Positions 45,690-54,087 are shown, numbered from the stretch's first letter. The stretch: 64,000 bases of DNA from Parapedobacter koreensis (GCF_900109365.1 NZ_FNZR01000003.1:682001-746000); one strand, 5' to 3'. The notes: a model not told the origin generated them from the letters alone. Numbers and translations: made by a program.

Positions 45690-46637
45690 ATGAAAATATT
45701 AGCAAACGACGGAATAGATCCTTTAGGGAAACAGTTACTTGAAAAGGCTGGGTTTACAGTAGATACAACGCATATACCGCAGGATGATCTTGCTGAAAAA
45801 CTACAGGCTTATGACGCGATTACGGTGCGCAGTGCCACCAAAGTACGCCAAGCACTGATTGATGCGTGCCCAAACTTGAAATTAATCGGCAGGGGCGGGG
45901 TAGGCATGGATAATATTGATGTTGAATATGCGCGCGCTAAGGGGATTGCTGTAGTGAATACGCCGGCGGCTTCTTCATTGTCTGTAGCCGAACTGGTATT
46001 TGCGCATTTGCTGGGCGGTGTCCGGTTTCTTTATGATGCACAACGCAAAATGCCTCAAGAGGGAGACACCAATTTCGGTGGGCTCAAGAAAGCATATGCT
46101 GCGGGAGTTGAATTGCGCGGGAAAACATTGGGCGTCATTGGTTTCGGGCGAATTGGCAAGGAAACGGCCAAAGTAGGATTGGGATTGGGAATGGACGTAA
46201 TTATAAGCGACTTGTTTGAAGCTCCCGAGAAGCTTCCTTTGACATTGTCGGGAGGAACCGTTGTAGAGGTGCCAATCCAGCAAGTAGCACTCACCGAACT
46301 GCTGCAAAGAGCAGATTTTATTTCATTGCACGTGCCCTTCACGGACAAACCGATTATTGGCAAAGATGAATTTGAATTATTGAAGCCCGGAGTAGGCCTG
46401 GTAAACGCTTCGCGCGGCGGTGTCATTGATGAATTGGCACTTATCGATGCGCTTGACAGTGGAAAGGTAGCTTTTGCTGGCTTGGACGTATTCGAGAATG
46501 AGCCCACGCCACGCAAAGCATTGCTGACGCACCCGAAGGTATCGCTCACTCCCCATATTGGCGCAGCCACCAATGAAGCACAGGAACGTATCGGAGAGGA
46601 GCTGGCCAATTTGATCATCGAATCACTTACAAAATAA
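45690..46637 (+). CDS. serA: D-3-phosphoglycerate dehydrogenase, short form
   Basis: First step of serine synthesis, NAD-dependent oxidation of 3-phosphoglycerate. 315 aa with two interleaved domains: GRGGVGMDNIDVEYARAKGI near 70-90, the Rossmann motif GVIGFGRIGKETAKVGLGLGM near 148-168, catalytic Arg in VNASRGGVIDE and the His of LTPHIGAATNEAQERI near 290. The regulatory ACT and intervening domains of Escherichia coli SerA are absent, so serine feedback of that kind is not expected. The pairing with serC supports the role over other 2-hydroxyacid dehydrogenases. Confidence 0.94.
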   Translation: MKILANDGIDPLGKQLLEKAGFTVDTTHIPQDDLAEKLQAYDAITVRSATKVRQALIDACPNLKLIGRGGVGMDNIDVEYARAKGIAVVNTPAASSLSVAELVFAHLLGGVRFLYDAQRKMPQEGDTNFGGLKKAYAAGVELRGKTLGVIGFGRIGKETAKVGLGLGMDVIISDLFEAPEKLPLTLSGGTVVEVPIQQVALTELLQRADFISLHVPFTDKPIIGKDEFELLKPGVGLVNASRGGVIDELALIDALDSGKVAFAGLDVFENEPTPRKALLTHPKVSLTPHIGAATNEAQERIGEELANLIIESLTK

Positions 46638-46675
46638 TTTCAATGCAAAAATGATGGCATGAAGAGCCGTTTGGC

Positions 46676-46683
46676 TATCTTTG
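46676..46683 (+). promoter_or_regulatory. -7 promoter box of lysC-lysA
   Basis: TATCTTTG matches TAnnTTTG and leaves a leader of about 55-60 bases before the lysC ATG at 46745. No -33 element stands out. Confidence 0.5.
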
Positions 46684-46744
46684 TGCCTTTATTTTTATGG
46701 GTGTGTCTTCGGGGCACCACTTATGATAAATACGACTTATCGAT

Positions 46745-48058
46745 ATGAAAGTACTAAAATTCGGAGGAACATCCGTAGGGAGTGCTGGACGCATTAAAGC
46801 CCTCCTTGACATCATCGATACCAGGGAACGCCAAATTGTTGTGCTATCAGCTGTGGCGGGTACGACCAATGCCTTGGTCGAAATAGCCCAGGCTTTCACG
46901 ACGGGGGATAAAGACCGAGCCGCTGCATGTATTGACACGCTACGTGACAACTATAACACATTGATTTCCGAGCTTTTTGCTACGGTAGAGGGTCATCAGA
47001 ACGGCAAAGAACTAATCGATTACCACTTCGGTTTAATCGCTTCGTTTTCCAGTGATCTGTTTACTCCGATTGAGGAAAAAATTATCTTGGCGCAGGGAGA
47101 GTTGATCTCCACGACGCTGTTCCATTTTTACCTGACCGAACTCGGTATCCGTTCTAAATTGTTGCCCGCACTGGACTTCATGAAAATCGATGAGGACAAC
47201 GAACCAAAAATAGATTCCATCCGGGAACAGCTAAATGAATTGTTGCTGCAATCAAATGACCATAACTTCTTTATTACACAGGGTTATATCTGTAGAAATT
47301 CGTTTGGTGAGATCGATAATCTCCGTAGGGGAGGGAGCGACTATACGGCATCGCTTATCGGTGCAGCTATTGGTGCCGATGAAATACAAATCTGGACAGA
47401 TATCGACGGCATGCACAACAATGATCCGCGCATCGTGAAAGGTACAACGCCAATTGCTAACCTGAGTTTTGACGAAGCTGCGGAATTGGCTTACTTTGGG
47501 GCGAAGATATTGCACCCACAGAGCGTTTTCCCCGCCCAGCGCTACAATGTGCCGGTACGGCTGCTGAACACCATGGAACCACAAGCGCCCGGAACCCTGA
47601 TCAATAAAGAAGGAGCGGCAAAAGGAGTGGTTCGTTCGGTGGCGGCCAAAGACGGGATCACGGCCATTCGCATACACTCATCGCGCATGTTGCTTGCTTA
47701 TGGTTTTTTGCGCAGGGTCTTTGAAGTATTCGAACGTTATAAAACGCCAATCGATATGATCACCACATCGGAAGTGGCGATATCATTGACCATAGACGAT
47801 ACCAGATATTTGCCTGAAATTGAAAGTGAGCTCAAGGATTTCGGATCGGTAGCGATTGACAAAGACCAAACGATTGTATGCGTGGTGGGTGATTTTGCGT
47901 TGGATACGCATGGTTATGCATCACGGGTGCTGGACGCTGTAAAGCATATTCCGATACGCATGATTTCATACGGGGGAAGTGATTATAACATTTCGTTATT
48001 GCTACAAACGGCACATAAAGTAGAAGCCTTGCGGTCATTACACAACAGACTCTTTTAA
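46745..48058 (+). CDS. lysC: Aspartate kinase
   Basis: First step of lysine, threonine and methionine synthesis. 437 aa: kinase domain (about 1-290) opening with KVLKFGGTSVGSAGRIKAL and containing RGGSDYTASLIGAAI near 196-211 and WTDIDGMHNNDPR near 217-230, then two ACT domains (about 300-437; ITAIRIHSSRML and IVCVVGDFA). No homoserine dehydrogenase is fused. The ACT pair implies amino-acid feedback; placement 23 bases before lysA suggests that lysine is the effector. Confidence 0.95.
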   Translation: MKVLKFGGTSVGSAGRIKALLDIIDTRERQIVVLSAVAGTTNALVEIAQAFTTGDKDRAAACIDTLRDNYNTLISELFATVEGHQNGKELIDYHFGLIASFSSDLFTPIEEKIILAQGELISTTLFHFYLTELGIRSKLLPALDFMKIDEDNEPKIDSIREQLNELLLQSNDHNFFITQGYICRNSFGEIDNLRRGGSDYTASLIGAAIGADEIQIWTDIDGMHNNDPRIVKGTTPIANLSFDEAAELAYFGAKILHPQSVFPAQRYNVPVRLLNTMEPQAPGTLINKEGAAKGVVRSVAAKDGITAIRIHSSRMLLAYGFLRRVFEVFERYKTPIDMITTSEVAISLTIDDTRYLPEIESELKDFGSVAIDKDQTIVCVVGDFALDTHGYASRVLDAVKHIPIRMISYGGSDYNISLLLQTAHKVEALRSLHNRLF

Positions 48059-48081
48059 CTCACCAAACCCATTGATTGATT

Positions 48082-49245
48082 ATGTTTGACGCAGGACGTA
48101 TAGCCGCATTTTCCCACCAAGAAACCCCGTTTTATTTCTACGATATCACATTATTACAGGAAACCCTGGATACGGCCAAACGGGCCGCAGACGAGTATAA
48201 TTTCCGCGTGCATTATGCGCTTAAGGCAAACTTTAACGATAGGGTGCTTCATGCGGTTTGCCGTACCGGATTTGGTGCTGACTGCGTGAGTGGAAACGAG
48301 GTGAAAAAGGCGGTGGAAATCGGGTTCAAACCCAGCGAGATTGTCTTCGCCGGGGTGGGCAAATCGGATAAAGAAATTACGTACGCCCTGGATCAAAACA
48401 TCTTTGCCTTCAATGTCGAATCCGTGCAGGAATTGCGGATTATTGATGCCATCGCAGGTGATCGCGGCAAAAAGGCCAACGTAGCCCTCCGCATCAATCC
48501 GAATGTGGATGCACAAACGCACCACTACATCACCACGGGATTAGATGAAAATAAATTTGGCATTGCACAGTGGGAATTGGGGGAGGCTATAGAAACGTTA
48601 AGGCAATGTCGGCATATCGAACTGATAGGTATACATTTCCATGTCGGCTCGCAAATAACGGATCTCAATGTGTTCAAAAGCCTTTGCATAAAGGTCAATG
48701 AGCTGAACAATTGGTTTGACGAACGCGGTTTCCGTTTGCATGTGCTTAATGTGGGCGGTGGATTGGGCGTGGATTACCATCAGCCGGACGCTACACCGAT
48801 TCCGGATTTCCGGGCTTATTTTGCGATTTTTGCCAATTTTCTTGAACGTAAACCGGGACAGGAAGTTCATTTTGAGTTGGGCAGGGCACTGGTTTCGCAA
48901 AGCGGTAGCCTAATCAGCCGGGTATTGTATGTGAAAAATGGCATCAAGAAAAATTTCCTGATTCTCGACGCCGGCATGACCGAGTTGATGCGGCCGGCAT
49001 TGTATCAGGCTTACCACCAAATTGAACGGCTTGGTCAAATCGAGACAGCTTCAGAGCCCATACATTATGATGTGGTTGGGCCGATTTGCGAAAGCAGCGA
49101 TTGTTTTGGCAAAGAAGTGCTGCTCCCCAAGTCGGAACGTGGTGATCTCATCGCTATCCGCACAACAGGCGCATACGGAGAAGTGATGGCTTCACGTTAC
49201 AACCTCCGGAATGAAATACGTTATGTATACAGCGACGAAATATAG
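48082..49245 (+). CDS. lysA: Diaminopimelate decarboxylase
   Basis: Last step of lysine synthesis, PLP-dependent decarboxylation of meso-diaminopimelate. 387 aa with the PLP Lys in FRVHYALKANFND near 45-57, HFHVGSQI near 188, LNVGGGLGVDYH near 220 and the catalytic Cys in GPICESSDCFGKEVLLP near 335. The ATG at 48082 is preferred over a TTG two codons earlier. It follows lysC directly and forms a short lysine operon with it. Confidence 0.95.
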   Translation: MFDAGRIAAFSHQETPFYFYDITLLQETLDTAKRAADEYNFRVHYALKANFNDRVLHAVCRTGFGADCVSGNEVKKAVEIGFKPSEIVFAGVGKSDKEITYALDQNIFAFNVESVQELRIIDAIAGDRGKKANVALRINPNVDAQTHHYITTGLDENKFGIAQWELGEAIETLRQCRHIELIGIHFHVGSQITDLNVFKSLCIKVNELNNWFDERGFRLHVLNVGGGLGVDYHQPDATPIPDFRAYFAIFANFLERKPGQEVHFELGRALVSQSGSLISRVLYVKNGIKKNFLILDAGMTELMRPALYQAYHQIERLGQIETASEPIHYDVVGPICESSDCFGKEVLLPKSERGDLIAIRTTGAYGEVMASRYNLRNEIRYVYSDEI

Positions 49246-49265
49246 AGGCATCGTTGCGGTAGTGG

Positions 49266-49886
49266 CTACCCGTTAATCAACGCCAACATTTCGGCCGTGT
49301 TGCGCACATCCAGTTTATGCAGGATGTTTTTGCGGTGTGTCATCACCGTATGGATAGACAGGAACAAAATATTCGCTATTTCTTGGTTGGTATGGCCGTT
49401 GCGTACCAAATCGATGATTTCCAGCTCCCGTTTGGAAAGCCTAAACTTATTCAGGAATTTGTCCCCGAACAGGACGTTCATTTCGTCCGGATTGGGCGTC
49501 TGGTCATAGTCATATTTGTTTTCGCCGTGGTAGATGGTTTTTATAGTGTCAATTAAATGCTGGGCATCAGAGTCTTTACGCAGATACCCATTGATGTCCA
49601 ATTCCCGGCACTTCGCATAAATATGCTCATCTGCATACATGCTTAACACGACAATTTTACTTGGTACTTGGTTTTTTTTCAAGGCACTGATTGTATCCGG
49701 CCCGTTTAAAACAGGCATGTTTAAATCAACCAACACCACGTCGACCGTATTGTTTACTAGGTATTCAACAAGTTCTTTGCCATTGGTGCAGATCTTAGTT
49801 ACCGTTAAAGCGGGATCGGATTGCAAAATAGATGCGATACCTTCTGACATCAGCTTGTGATCATCAGCTATGGCAATTGTTATCAT
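49266..49886 (-). CDS. LuxR/NarL-type response regulator
   Basis: 206 aa: receiver domain with acidic pocket IAIADDHKLMSEGI, phospho-acceptor Asp in VDVVLVDLNMPVLNGPD near 54 and the C-terminal GerE/LuxR HTH (LSKRELEIIDLVRNGHTNQEIANILFLS to NTAEMLALI). It is encoded 23 bases after the histidine kinase and is its obvious partner. Targets unknown. Last gene of a four-gene run that also encodes a 7TM protein and a 169 aa protein. Confidence 0.93.
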   Translation of the reverse strand: MITIAIADDHKLMSEGIASILQSDPALTVTKICTNGKELVEYLVNNTVDVVLVDLNMPVLNGPDTISALKKNQVPSKIVVLSMYADEHIYAKCRELDINGYLRKDSDAQHLIDTIKTIYHGENKYDYDQTPNPDEMNVLFGDKFLNKFRLSKRELEIIDLVRNGHTNQEIANILFLSIHTVMTHRKNILHKLDVRNTAEMLALING

Positions 49887-49909
49887 TGCTAAATTACTAT
49901 GGAATGCAG

Positions 49910-50668
49910 TTACCCTTGTGGAATACGGAGCGTAATATTGGTTCCATTGCCCAACGATGAAACTACTTGGATATCTCCGCCAATAAGCTTCATCCTGTCA
50001 TGCATATTCACAAGCCCTGAACCGTTTTGTACGGTGTTGGTTTCAAAGCCTATCCCATCATCAGCAATGGACAATATACAACTACCTTTTTCCGCTGCTA
50101 ACTTAACAAATATATGTTTAGCTTCAGCATGTTTTATGATATTATTAATGCATTCCTGAAAAATCCGGCTTATCATCACGCGGCTTTGGACATTAACGGG
50201 TTCGCAGTGCCCTTCGTTGTCAAAAGCGGTTTTTACGATGCCGGTTTTATGCACCTTATTGAGTTCCTGTGCAATAAAGTCACTGAGGGAATATTGCTCT
50301 ACGCGGTTGATGTTAAGGTCATGGGATAAGGAGCGAATATCTGTGATGGCTTGGTCGATCAATTGTTTGACATCGGTCTTTTGCTTGGTATCAGGGCGGG
50401 AGAGGTAAAGTTTGATTAGCGACAAAAGCTGGCCTACATTATCATGGAGTTCCTGGCCGACATATTTGAGCGTTTCTTCACGTATTTCCACCTTGGCTTT
50501 TAATACAGCCTGCTCATATTGGGCAATCAGGCGTTGGCGATCTTCAATGGATTTGATTTTTCTTTTCTGGTAGAATATGACCATCACAAACATGAAGGCA
50601 CCCACCAACGCAAGCATCAAACTTCCAAAGAGAAAGGCGATGATAATTTCATTACTGGACGTTTCCAT
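49910..50668 (-). CDS. Sensor histidine kinase (HisKA_3 type) without sensor domain
   Basis: 252 aa. A single membrane helix near the N-terminus (IIIAFLFGSLMLALVGAFMFVMVIF, about 9-33), a coiled linker, the dimerisation box with the phospho-acceptor His in LKYVGQELHDNVGQLLSL near 75, and a HATPase_c domain with ISRIFQECINNIIKHA, IADDGIGFE and NGSGLVNMHDRM. Only about eight residues precede the helix, so there is no extracellular or PAS sensor; it is possible that the 7TM protein encoded 28 bases upstream provides the input. Partner regulator is the next gene. Confidence 0.92.
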   Translation of the reverse strand: METSSNEIIIAFLFGSLMLALVGAFMFVMVIFYQKRKIKSIEDRQRLIAQYEQAVLKAKVEIREETLKYVGQELHDNVGQLLSLIKLYLSRPDTKQKTDVKQLIDQAITDIRSLSHDLNINRVEQYSLSDFIAQELNKVHKTGIVKTAFDNEGHCEPVNVQSRVMISRIFQECINNIIKHAEAKHIFVKLAAEKGSCILSIADDGIGFETNTVQNGSGLVNMHDRMKLIGGDIQVVSSLGNGTNITLRIPQG

Positions 50669-50696
50669 GTTTTAGTGGCGAATGCCTTTTACTAAA

Positions 50697-51362
50697 TTAT
50701 GACACGATTGATTGCTTGTCTTCAGTTTTGTGCACAATAATACCAATGATATACATGGCATACAACAAAAAACCGAATATTCTTGTCATTAAGGGGCCAA
50801 TAAACTGGTTGCTTATGGCCAAATAGTTCCAGATGATGATGGTCAGTGTTCCGCAAAGGTAAAAGAAAAATATTGCGGTGACAATCCAAAACGTAGCATT
50901 GCGAGTAGGATTTATTTCATTTTCAATCGTAGATGAAGTGAGCATTTCATGGAAATAGAGCAAGGAATAAATGACCAATGAAACAGCCATGGCAGTTCGG
51001 GAGTAGGTCATCAATACAAAAAAACCTTGTATAAAAGCGAGGTTTATGAAGTAGAATAACAAGTTTATTGCCGTAGTAATGGCAATAAATTTCCGTTTAG
51101 CCGGATGATTGATGATGTCGTAAAACAACGCGCTGAAATAGGCGATGTTGACCGGCATGGTAAGGTTAAATATGAAATAGTTGGGTTCATGTTGCGTGAA
51201 TACAAACGAGTACAACATAGCCGCTAATTGGTAGATAAATTGGAAGAACAGGAAAAAAGAGAAAAACCTTAGAACGGTAGACCCTAAAATTTTTCTCTTA
51301 TAGAAACTAAGAACTGCTCCCAACAATACTAAAGACAATAAGATAAGTGTAAAGGTATTCAT
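50697..51362 (-). CDS. Unrecognised 7TM membrane protein of a signalling operon
   Basis: 221 aa and almost entirely hydrophobic. I count seven helices: MNTFTLILLSLVLLGAVLSF, then around FFSFFLFFQFIYQLAAML, FNLTMPVNIAYFSALFY, TTAINLLFYFINLAF, SRTAMAVSLVIYSLLYF, FWIVTAIFFFYLCGTLTII and TRIFGFLLYAMYIIGII. I cannot name its family. The start at 51362 is used because upstream residues of the open frame overlap the preceding gene and are not hydrophobic. It lies between the 169 aa gene and a kinase that has no sensor domain, so a role in signal perception is a reasonable inference. Confidence 0.75.
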   Translation of the reverse strand: MNTFTLILLSLVLLGAVLSFYKRKILGSTVLRFFSFFLFFQFIYQLAAMLYSFVFTQHEPNYFIFNLTMPVNIAYFSALFYDIINHPAKRKFIAITTAINLLFYFINLAFIQGFFVLMTYSRTAMAVSLVIYSLLYFHEMLTSSTIENEINPTRNATFWIVTAIFFFYLCGTLTIIIWNYLAISNQFIGPLMTRIFGFLLYAMYIIGIIVHKTEDKQSIVS

Positions 51363-51382
51363 AGGTATTCGGGGACACGCCT

Positions 51383-51892
51383 TTAAAGCAGCGTGCCTTC
51401 TTCGGGGAAAGGAGGTGGGCACATATTCAAATCGTCAGCGGGCAATCCGGCATTCGATGAACTGATGGGCATTATTATTGGCCCGATTTTTCCGTCGGAC
51501 TTATCGGTAGCTTCGCCTTTTTTCGGGATATTCAAGCAATCCACGCTGTTTTCCATCGTCGGGTCTTCCGGGTTTTTGGACTTGGTAGCAACCATGACGA
51601 GCGTATGTGCCAGCTTAAGGTCTGGATTTTTCAGCCGCGAATCGGGGTAATCGTCGGCAATCGCGTAATAAAAACGGACACCGTCTGCTTTATTGATTTC
51701 GAGAAGTTCCAGGATGGCTTCCTTGCTTACCCAAACACTGCGGGGTTCCTCCACCTTTTTCCCGAGTATTTTACTTCTTTCCTTGGCAGCAGGCAATCGC
51801 CTTTGCACATTATAGGCATCAACCATTTCTTTCGCCAGCTTGATGGGAATAAGTGTAAGTTTGCTTTTTTTCCGGTTGTTTGAATCTTCCAT
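51383..51892 (-). CDS. Unrecognised 169 aa protein, first gene of the 7TM/kinase operon
   Basis: A 169 aa soluble-looking protein without signal peptide or membrane helix. The N-terminal two thirds mix helices and strands (KLTLIPIKLAKEMVDAYN, SVWVSKEAILELLEI, VRFYYAIADDYPDSR); the last third is low-complexity, rich in Pro, Ser and Gly, and ends NMCPPPFPEEGTLL. No family recognised. The ATG at 51892 is chosen; the upstream extension to 52018 overlaps rnhA. A GATGTTTG -7-like box with a TTG 20 bases further lies 34 bases upstream, so this gene heads the operon. Confidence 0.7.
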   Translation of the reverse strand: MEDSNNRKKSKLTLIPIKLAKEMVDAYNVQRRLPAAKERSKILGKKVEEPRSVWVSKEAILELLEINKADGVRFYYAIADDYPDSRLKNPDLKLAHTLVMVATKSKNPEDPTMENSVDCLNIPKKGEATDKSDGKIGPIIMPISSSNAGLPADDLNMCPPPFPEEGTLL

Positions 51893-51926
51893 AACAAGGG
51901 TTTTTATGTTCTGCTTTAGACTGTTA

Positions 51927-51957
51927 CAAACATCGAAAAAATGACCATCAATGGCAA
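51927..51957 (-). promoter_or_regulatory. Likely promoter of the 7TM/kinase operon
   Basis: Minus-strand GATGTTTG at 51927-51934 is one base off TAnnTTTG, with TTG at 51955-51957, 20 bases upstream. Leader of about 30 bases to the ATG at 51892. Confidence 0.4.
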
Positions 51958-51978
51958 TACACCAAAATGGGTATTTTA

Positions 51979-52437
51979 TTAGCTGTTGCCGGATTCGAAT
52001 ACGCTGTCTATTTTCCAATGTGCGGAATCAAGCGAGGCCTGAACGGCAAGCTGGTCACAGCGTTCATTTTCAACATGGCCGGCATGTCCCTTTACCCATA
52101 CGAAGCGTACCTTATGCAATTTGTAAACATTGAGGAAGCGCATCCATAAGTCTTTATTTTTTTTGCCCGCAAACCCCTTTTTTACCCAACCATGTACCCA
52201 TCCTTTTTCTACGGCATCAATGACGTATTTTGAATCGGAAAAGACAACGACCTCTTGGCCGGGCTTTTTAAGGGCCTCCAACCCTGTGATGACCGCCAAT
52301 AGCTCCATACGGTTGTTGGTGGTCTTCCGGAAGCCCTCAGCCAGTTCTTTGTAGTGGGGGGGCGACCGGAGGATGACCCCGTAGCCGCCAGGTCCCGGAT
52401 TGCCGCTTGAAGCGCCGTCGGTATATAGCTCAATCAT
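51979..52437 (-). CDS. rnhA: Ribonuclease HI
   Basis: Degrades the RNA strand of RNA-DNA hybrids. 152 aa with all acidic catalytic positions visible: ELYTDGASSGNPGPGGYGVIL (Asp), NNRMELLAVITGLEAL (Glu), VVFSDSKYVIDAV (Asp) and VKGHAGHVENERCDQLA (His, Asp). The handle helix with WVHGWVKKGFAGKKNKDLW is also present, as in the E. coli enzyme. The start at 52437 is set by homology; it lies six bases downstream of a consensus -7 box, so the mRNA may be leaderless. Confidence 0.95.
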   Translation of the reverse strand: MIELYTDGASSGNPGPGGYGVILRSPPHYKELAEGFRKTTNNRMELLAVITGLEALKKPGQEVVVFSDSKYVIDAVEKGWVHGWVKKGFAGKKNKDLWMRFLNVYKLHKVRFVWVKGHAGHVENERCDQLAVQASLDSAHWKIDSVFESGNS

Positions 52438-52443
52438 GGGCAG

Positions 52444-52451
52444 CAAAGGTA
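52444..52451 (-). promoter_or_regulatory. -7 promoter box of rnhA
   Basis: Minus-strand TACCTTTG matches TAnnTTTG and ends six bases before the rnhA ATG. Confidence 0.5.
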
Positions 52452-52470
52452 AGGGATTCAGGTGGAACAC

Positions 52471-52501
52471 TTGTGAAAAAATAGCAGGTTCGCTAAGTTT
52501 G
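52471..52501 (+). promoter_or_regulatory. Promoter of the sirtuin gene
   Basis: TTG at 52471-52473 and TAAGTTTG at 52494-52501 are separated by 20 bases, the best-formed -33/-7 pair in the window. The ATG at 52507 follows five bases later, so the transcript should start at or next to the start codon. Confidence 0.6.
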
Positions 52502-52506
52502 CAAAG

Positions 52507-53202
52507 ATGAAACACGTCGTTGTATTTACGGGAGCTGGCATCTCCGCGGAAAGTGGGCTCAAAACATTTAGGGGCGAAGATGGATTATGGGAAGGCTATC
52601 GGATAGAAGATGTCGCTACACCGGCTGCTTGGGTAAAGGATCCTGAAATGGTGCAGCATTTTTATAACATCCGCCGTAAGTCTGTATTGGAGGCACACCC
52701 CAACGCAGCACATCGGGCGCTGGTAGCGCTGGAAAAAAAATATCGGGTAAGCATCATTACGCAGAATATCGATGATTTGCACGAGCGCGCTGGGTCAAAT
52801 ACCGTACTGCACCTACATGGGCTCATCACCCGTTCGCAGTCGAGCGTCAATCCCAAGCTGACTTATCCGATTAACGGGAGTGAAATCAGTATGGGCGAAC
52901 GCTGTGAATTAGGTAGCCAGTTGCGGCCGCATGTGGTCTGGTTCGGCGAGCCGGTTCCGGCAATGGGGGAGGCCATTGGCATGTGCCGAACAGCCGACAT
53001 TTTCATTATCATCGGCACATCGTTGCAGGTATATCCAGCAGCAGGTTTGCTGGACGAAGCACCGGAAAATGCCGTAAAATATTTTGTCGACCGGCAGGCA
53101 TCGGCGTTGTCAAGAGACCGGGGCCTCATCTGTATCGATGAAAAGGCTACCGTAGGCGTGCCATGGATTGTGGAACAATTGACAGACAGTCAAATGGATT
53201 GA
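52507..53202 (+). CDS. cobB: NAD-dependent deacylase, sirtuin without zinc cysteines
   Basis: 231 aa Sir2 protein removing acyl groups from lysines. NAD-binding motifs are complete: FTGAGISAESGLKTFRGEDG, ITQNIDDLHERAGS and the catalytic His in VLHLHGL. The zinc ribbon is degenerate: between HGL and RPHVVWFGE there is only one Cys (GERCELG) where four are normal, and the stretch is instead filled by polar residues. A Tyr-x-x-Arg in FYNIRRKS corresponds to the class III (SIRT5/CobB) pocket for acidic acyl groups, so desuccinylation is plausible. Divergent from rnhA. Confidence 0.93.
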   Translation: MKHVVVFTGAGISAESGLKTFRGEDGLWEGYRIEDVATPAAWVKDPEMVQHFYNIRRKSVLEAHPNAAHRALVALEKKYRVSIITQNIDDLHERAGSNTVLHLHGLITRSQSSVNPKLTYPINGSEISMGERCELGSQLRPHVVWFGEPVPAMGEAIGMCRTADIFIIIGTSLQVYPAAGLLDEAPENAVKYFVDRQASALSRDRGLICIDEKATVGVPWIVEQLTDSQMD

Positions 53203-53203
53203 G

Positions 53204-53494
53204 TTAATATTCATGCCGTTTGTAGGTTTCGATAAACGACTTGCGCATGTCACTAAAACGCTGCGCAACCGTTCGACTGAATTCTTCATCGATGATTTGA
53301 AATATGCCGTCGACACCATCGGTCACATCGGCTTCCGCAATTTTATAGATCTGTTCAAGCGTACCTTGTTCAAACTTTATGATGAACTTTTGATTCATAG
53401 CAAAAATTGTAATTTTAAAATCAGGATGCGGCAGTTCAGCTATTGTTCTCATGATGGAATCAACAAGGATATGTGAATCCACAAATTTAAACAT
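53204..53494 (-). CDS. Small unrecognised protein (96 aa)
   Basis: A 96 aa soluble protein, two strands then helices: DFKITIFAMNQKFIIKFEQGTLEQIYKI followed by VDGIFQIIDEEFSRTVAQRFSDMRKSF. Codon use and composition look genuine and the frame stops one base after the sirtuin gene ends on the other strand. I do not recognise the family; the pattern of a short antiparallel sheet with a C-terminal amphipathic helix suggests a small regulatory or adaptor protein. Transcribed alone, convergent with the sirtuin gene. Confidence 0.65.
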   Translation of the reverse strand: MFKFVDSHILVDSIMRTIAELPHPDFKITIFAMNQKFIIKFEQGTLEQIYKIAEADVTDGVDGIFQIIDEEFSRTVAQRFSDMRKSFIETYKRHEY

Positions 53495-53601
53495 TTAGGC
53501 TAAATAAATTTCCAAGCTTTTTAGGATACGGCCAAATGAATAAATTATTATTTTATAATTGACGTTATGTTAAATATAAATCAACAAAGACCCCTCAAAG
53601 T

Positions 53602-54057
53602 TTATTTTATGACAACTACAAATTCAACTTCATCTTCTGGCAGACAGCTTTCAGCATTACAGGCAGAGAACGAAACTACACCCCTTATTTTCACTTCCTT
53701 CTGCTTATCCAATTTTATTTTTTGCTGGAACACAACTTCATTGTCAAAATAAGGCACATCCAAATCGAAAACTTTCTCATATTTCGTCTTGGGCCTGGGT
53801 TCCACAGCTTTTCCGATTAACGTATAACCACCATCGGACTCAAAATCAAAAGAGGTTTTTATGGGCCCTCCTTCTGGAACATTAAGGGAATAAATGTGCC
53901 AGCCTTTATCCATCGTTGCCTTTAAAAAAACTACGGCTTCTTTGTCATTTACTTTCTTCGAACCAAATTGCCACTTAACCGGCGTTAAGATTTGACATAG
54001 GCTTGCAGATGAAATAAATGTCAAAATAAAAAATGTTAATGTTAATCTTTTCATCAT
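53602..54057 (-). CDS. DsbD N-terminal-domain-like periplasmic protein
   Basis: 151 aa protein with a signal peptide (to about residue 22) and one Ig-like domain matching the N-terminal (alpha) domain of the thiol reductase DsbD. The redox Cys pair is seen in VVSFSACNAESCLPEDEVEF near the C-terminus. No membrane or thioredoxin part follows, so it must work with a separate membrane partner. It starts at ATG 54057 (or 54054) behind GAGGAG and is 30 bases after cysN, which makes it the likely last gene of the sulfate operon. Role in thiol balance is inferred. Confidence 0.78.
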   Translation of the reverse strand: MMKRLTLTFFILTFISSASLCQILTPVKWQFGSKKVNDKEAVVFLKATMDKGWHIYSLNVPEGGPIKTSFDFESDGGYTLIGKAVEPRPKTKYEKVFDLDVPYFDNEVVFQQKIKLDKQKEVKIRGVVSFSACNAESCLPEDEVEFVVVIK

Positions 54058-54087
54058 ACTCCTCAATTTAAAGTCTTTGCCTCTGGC

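Noticed and set aside
49257-49271. GGTAG-TGG-CTACC hairpin between lysA and the LuxR-type regulator gene as a terminator
   Set aside because: The stem is only five pairs, overlaps a stop codon and has no T-run on either strand.
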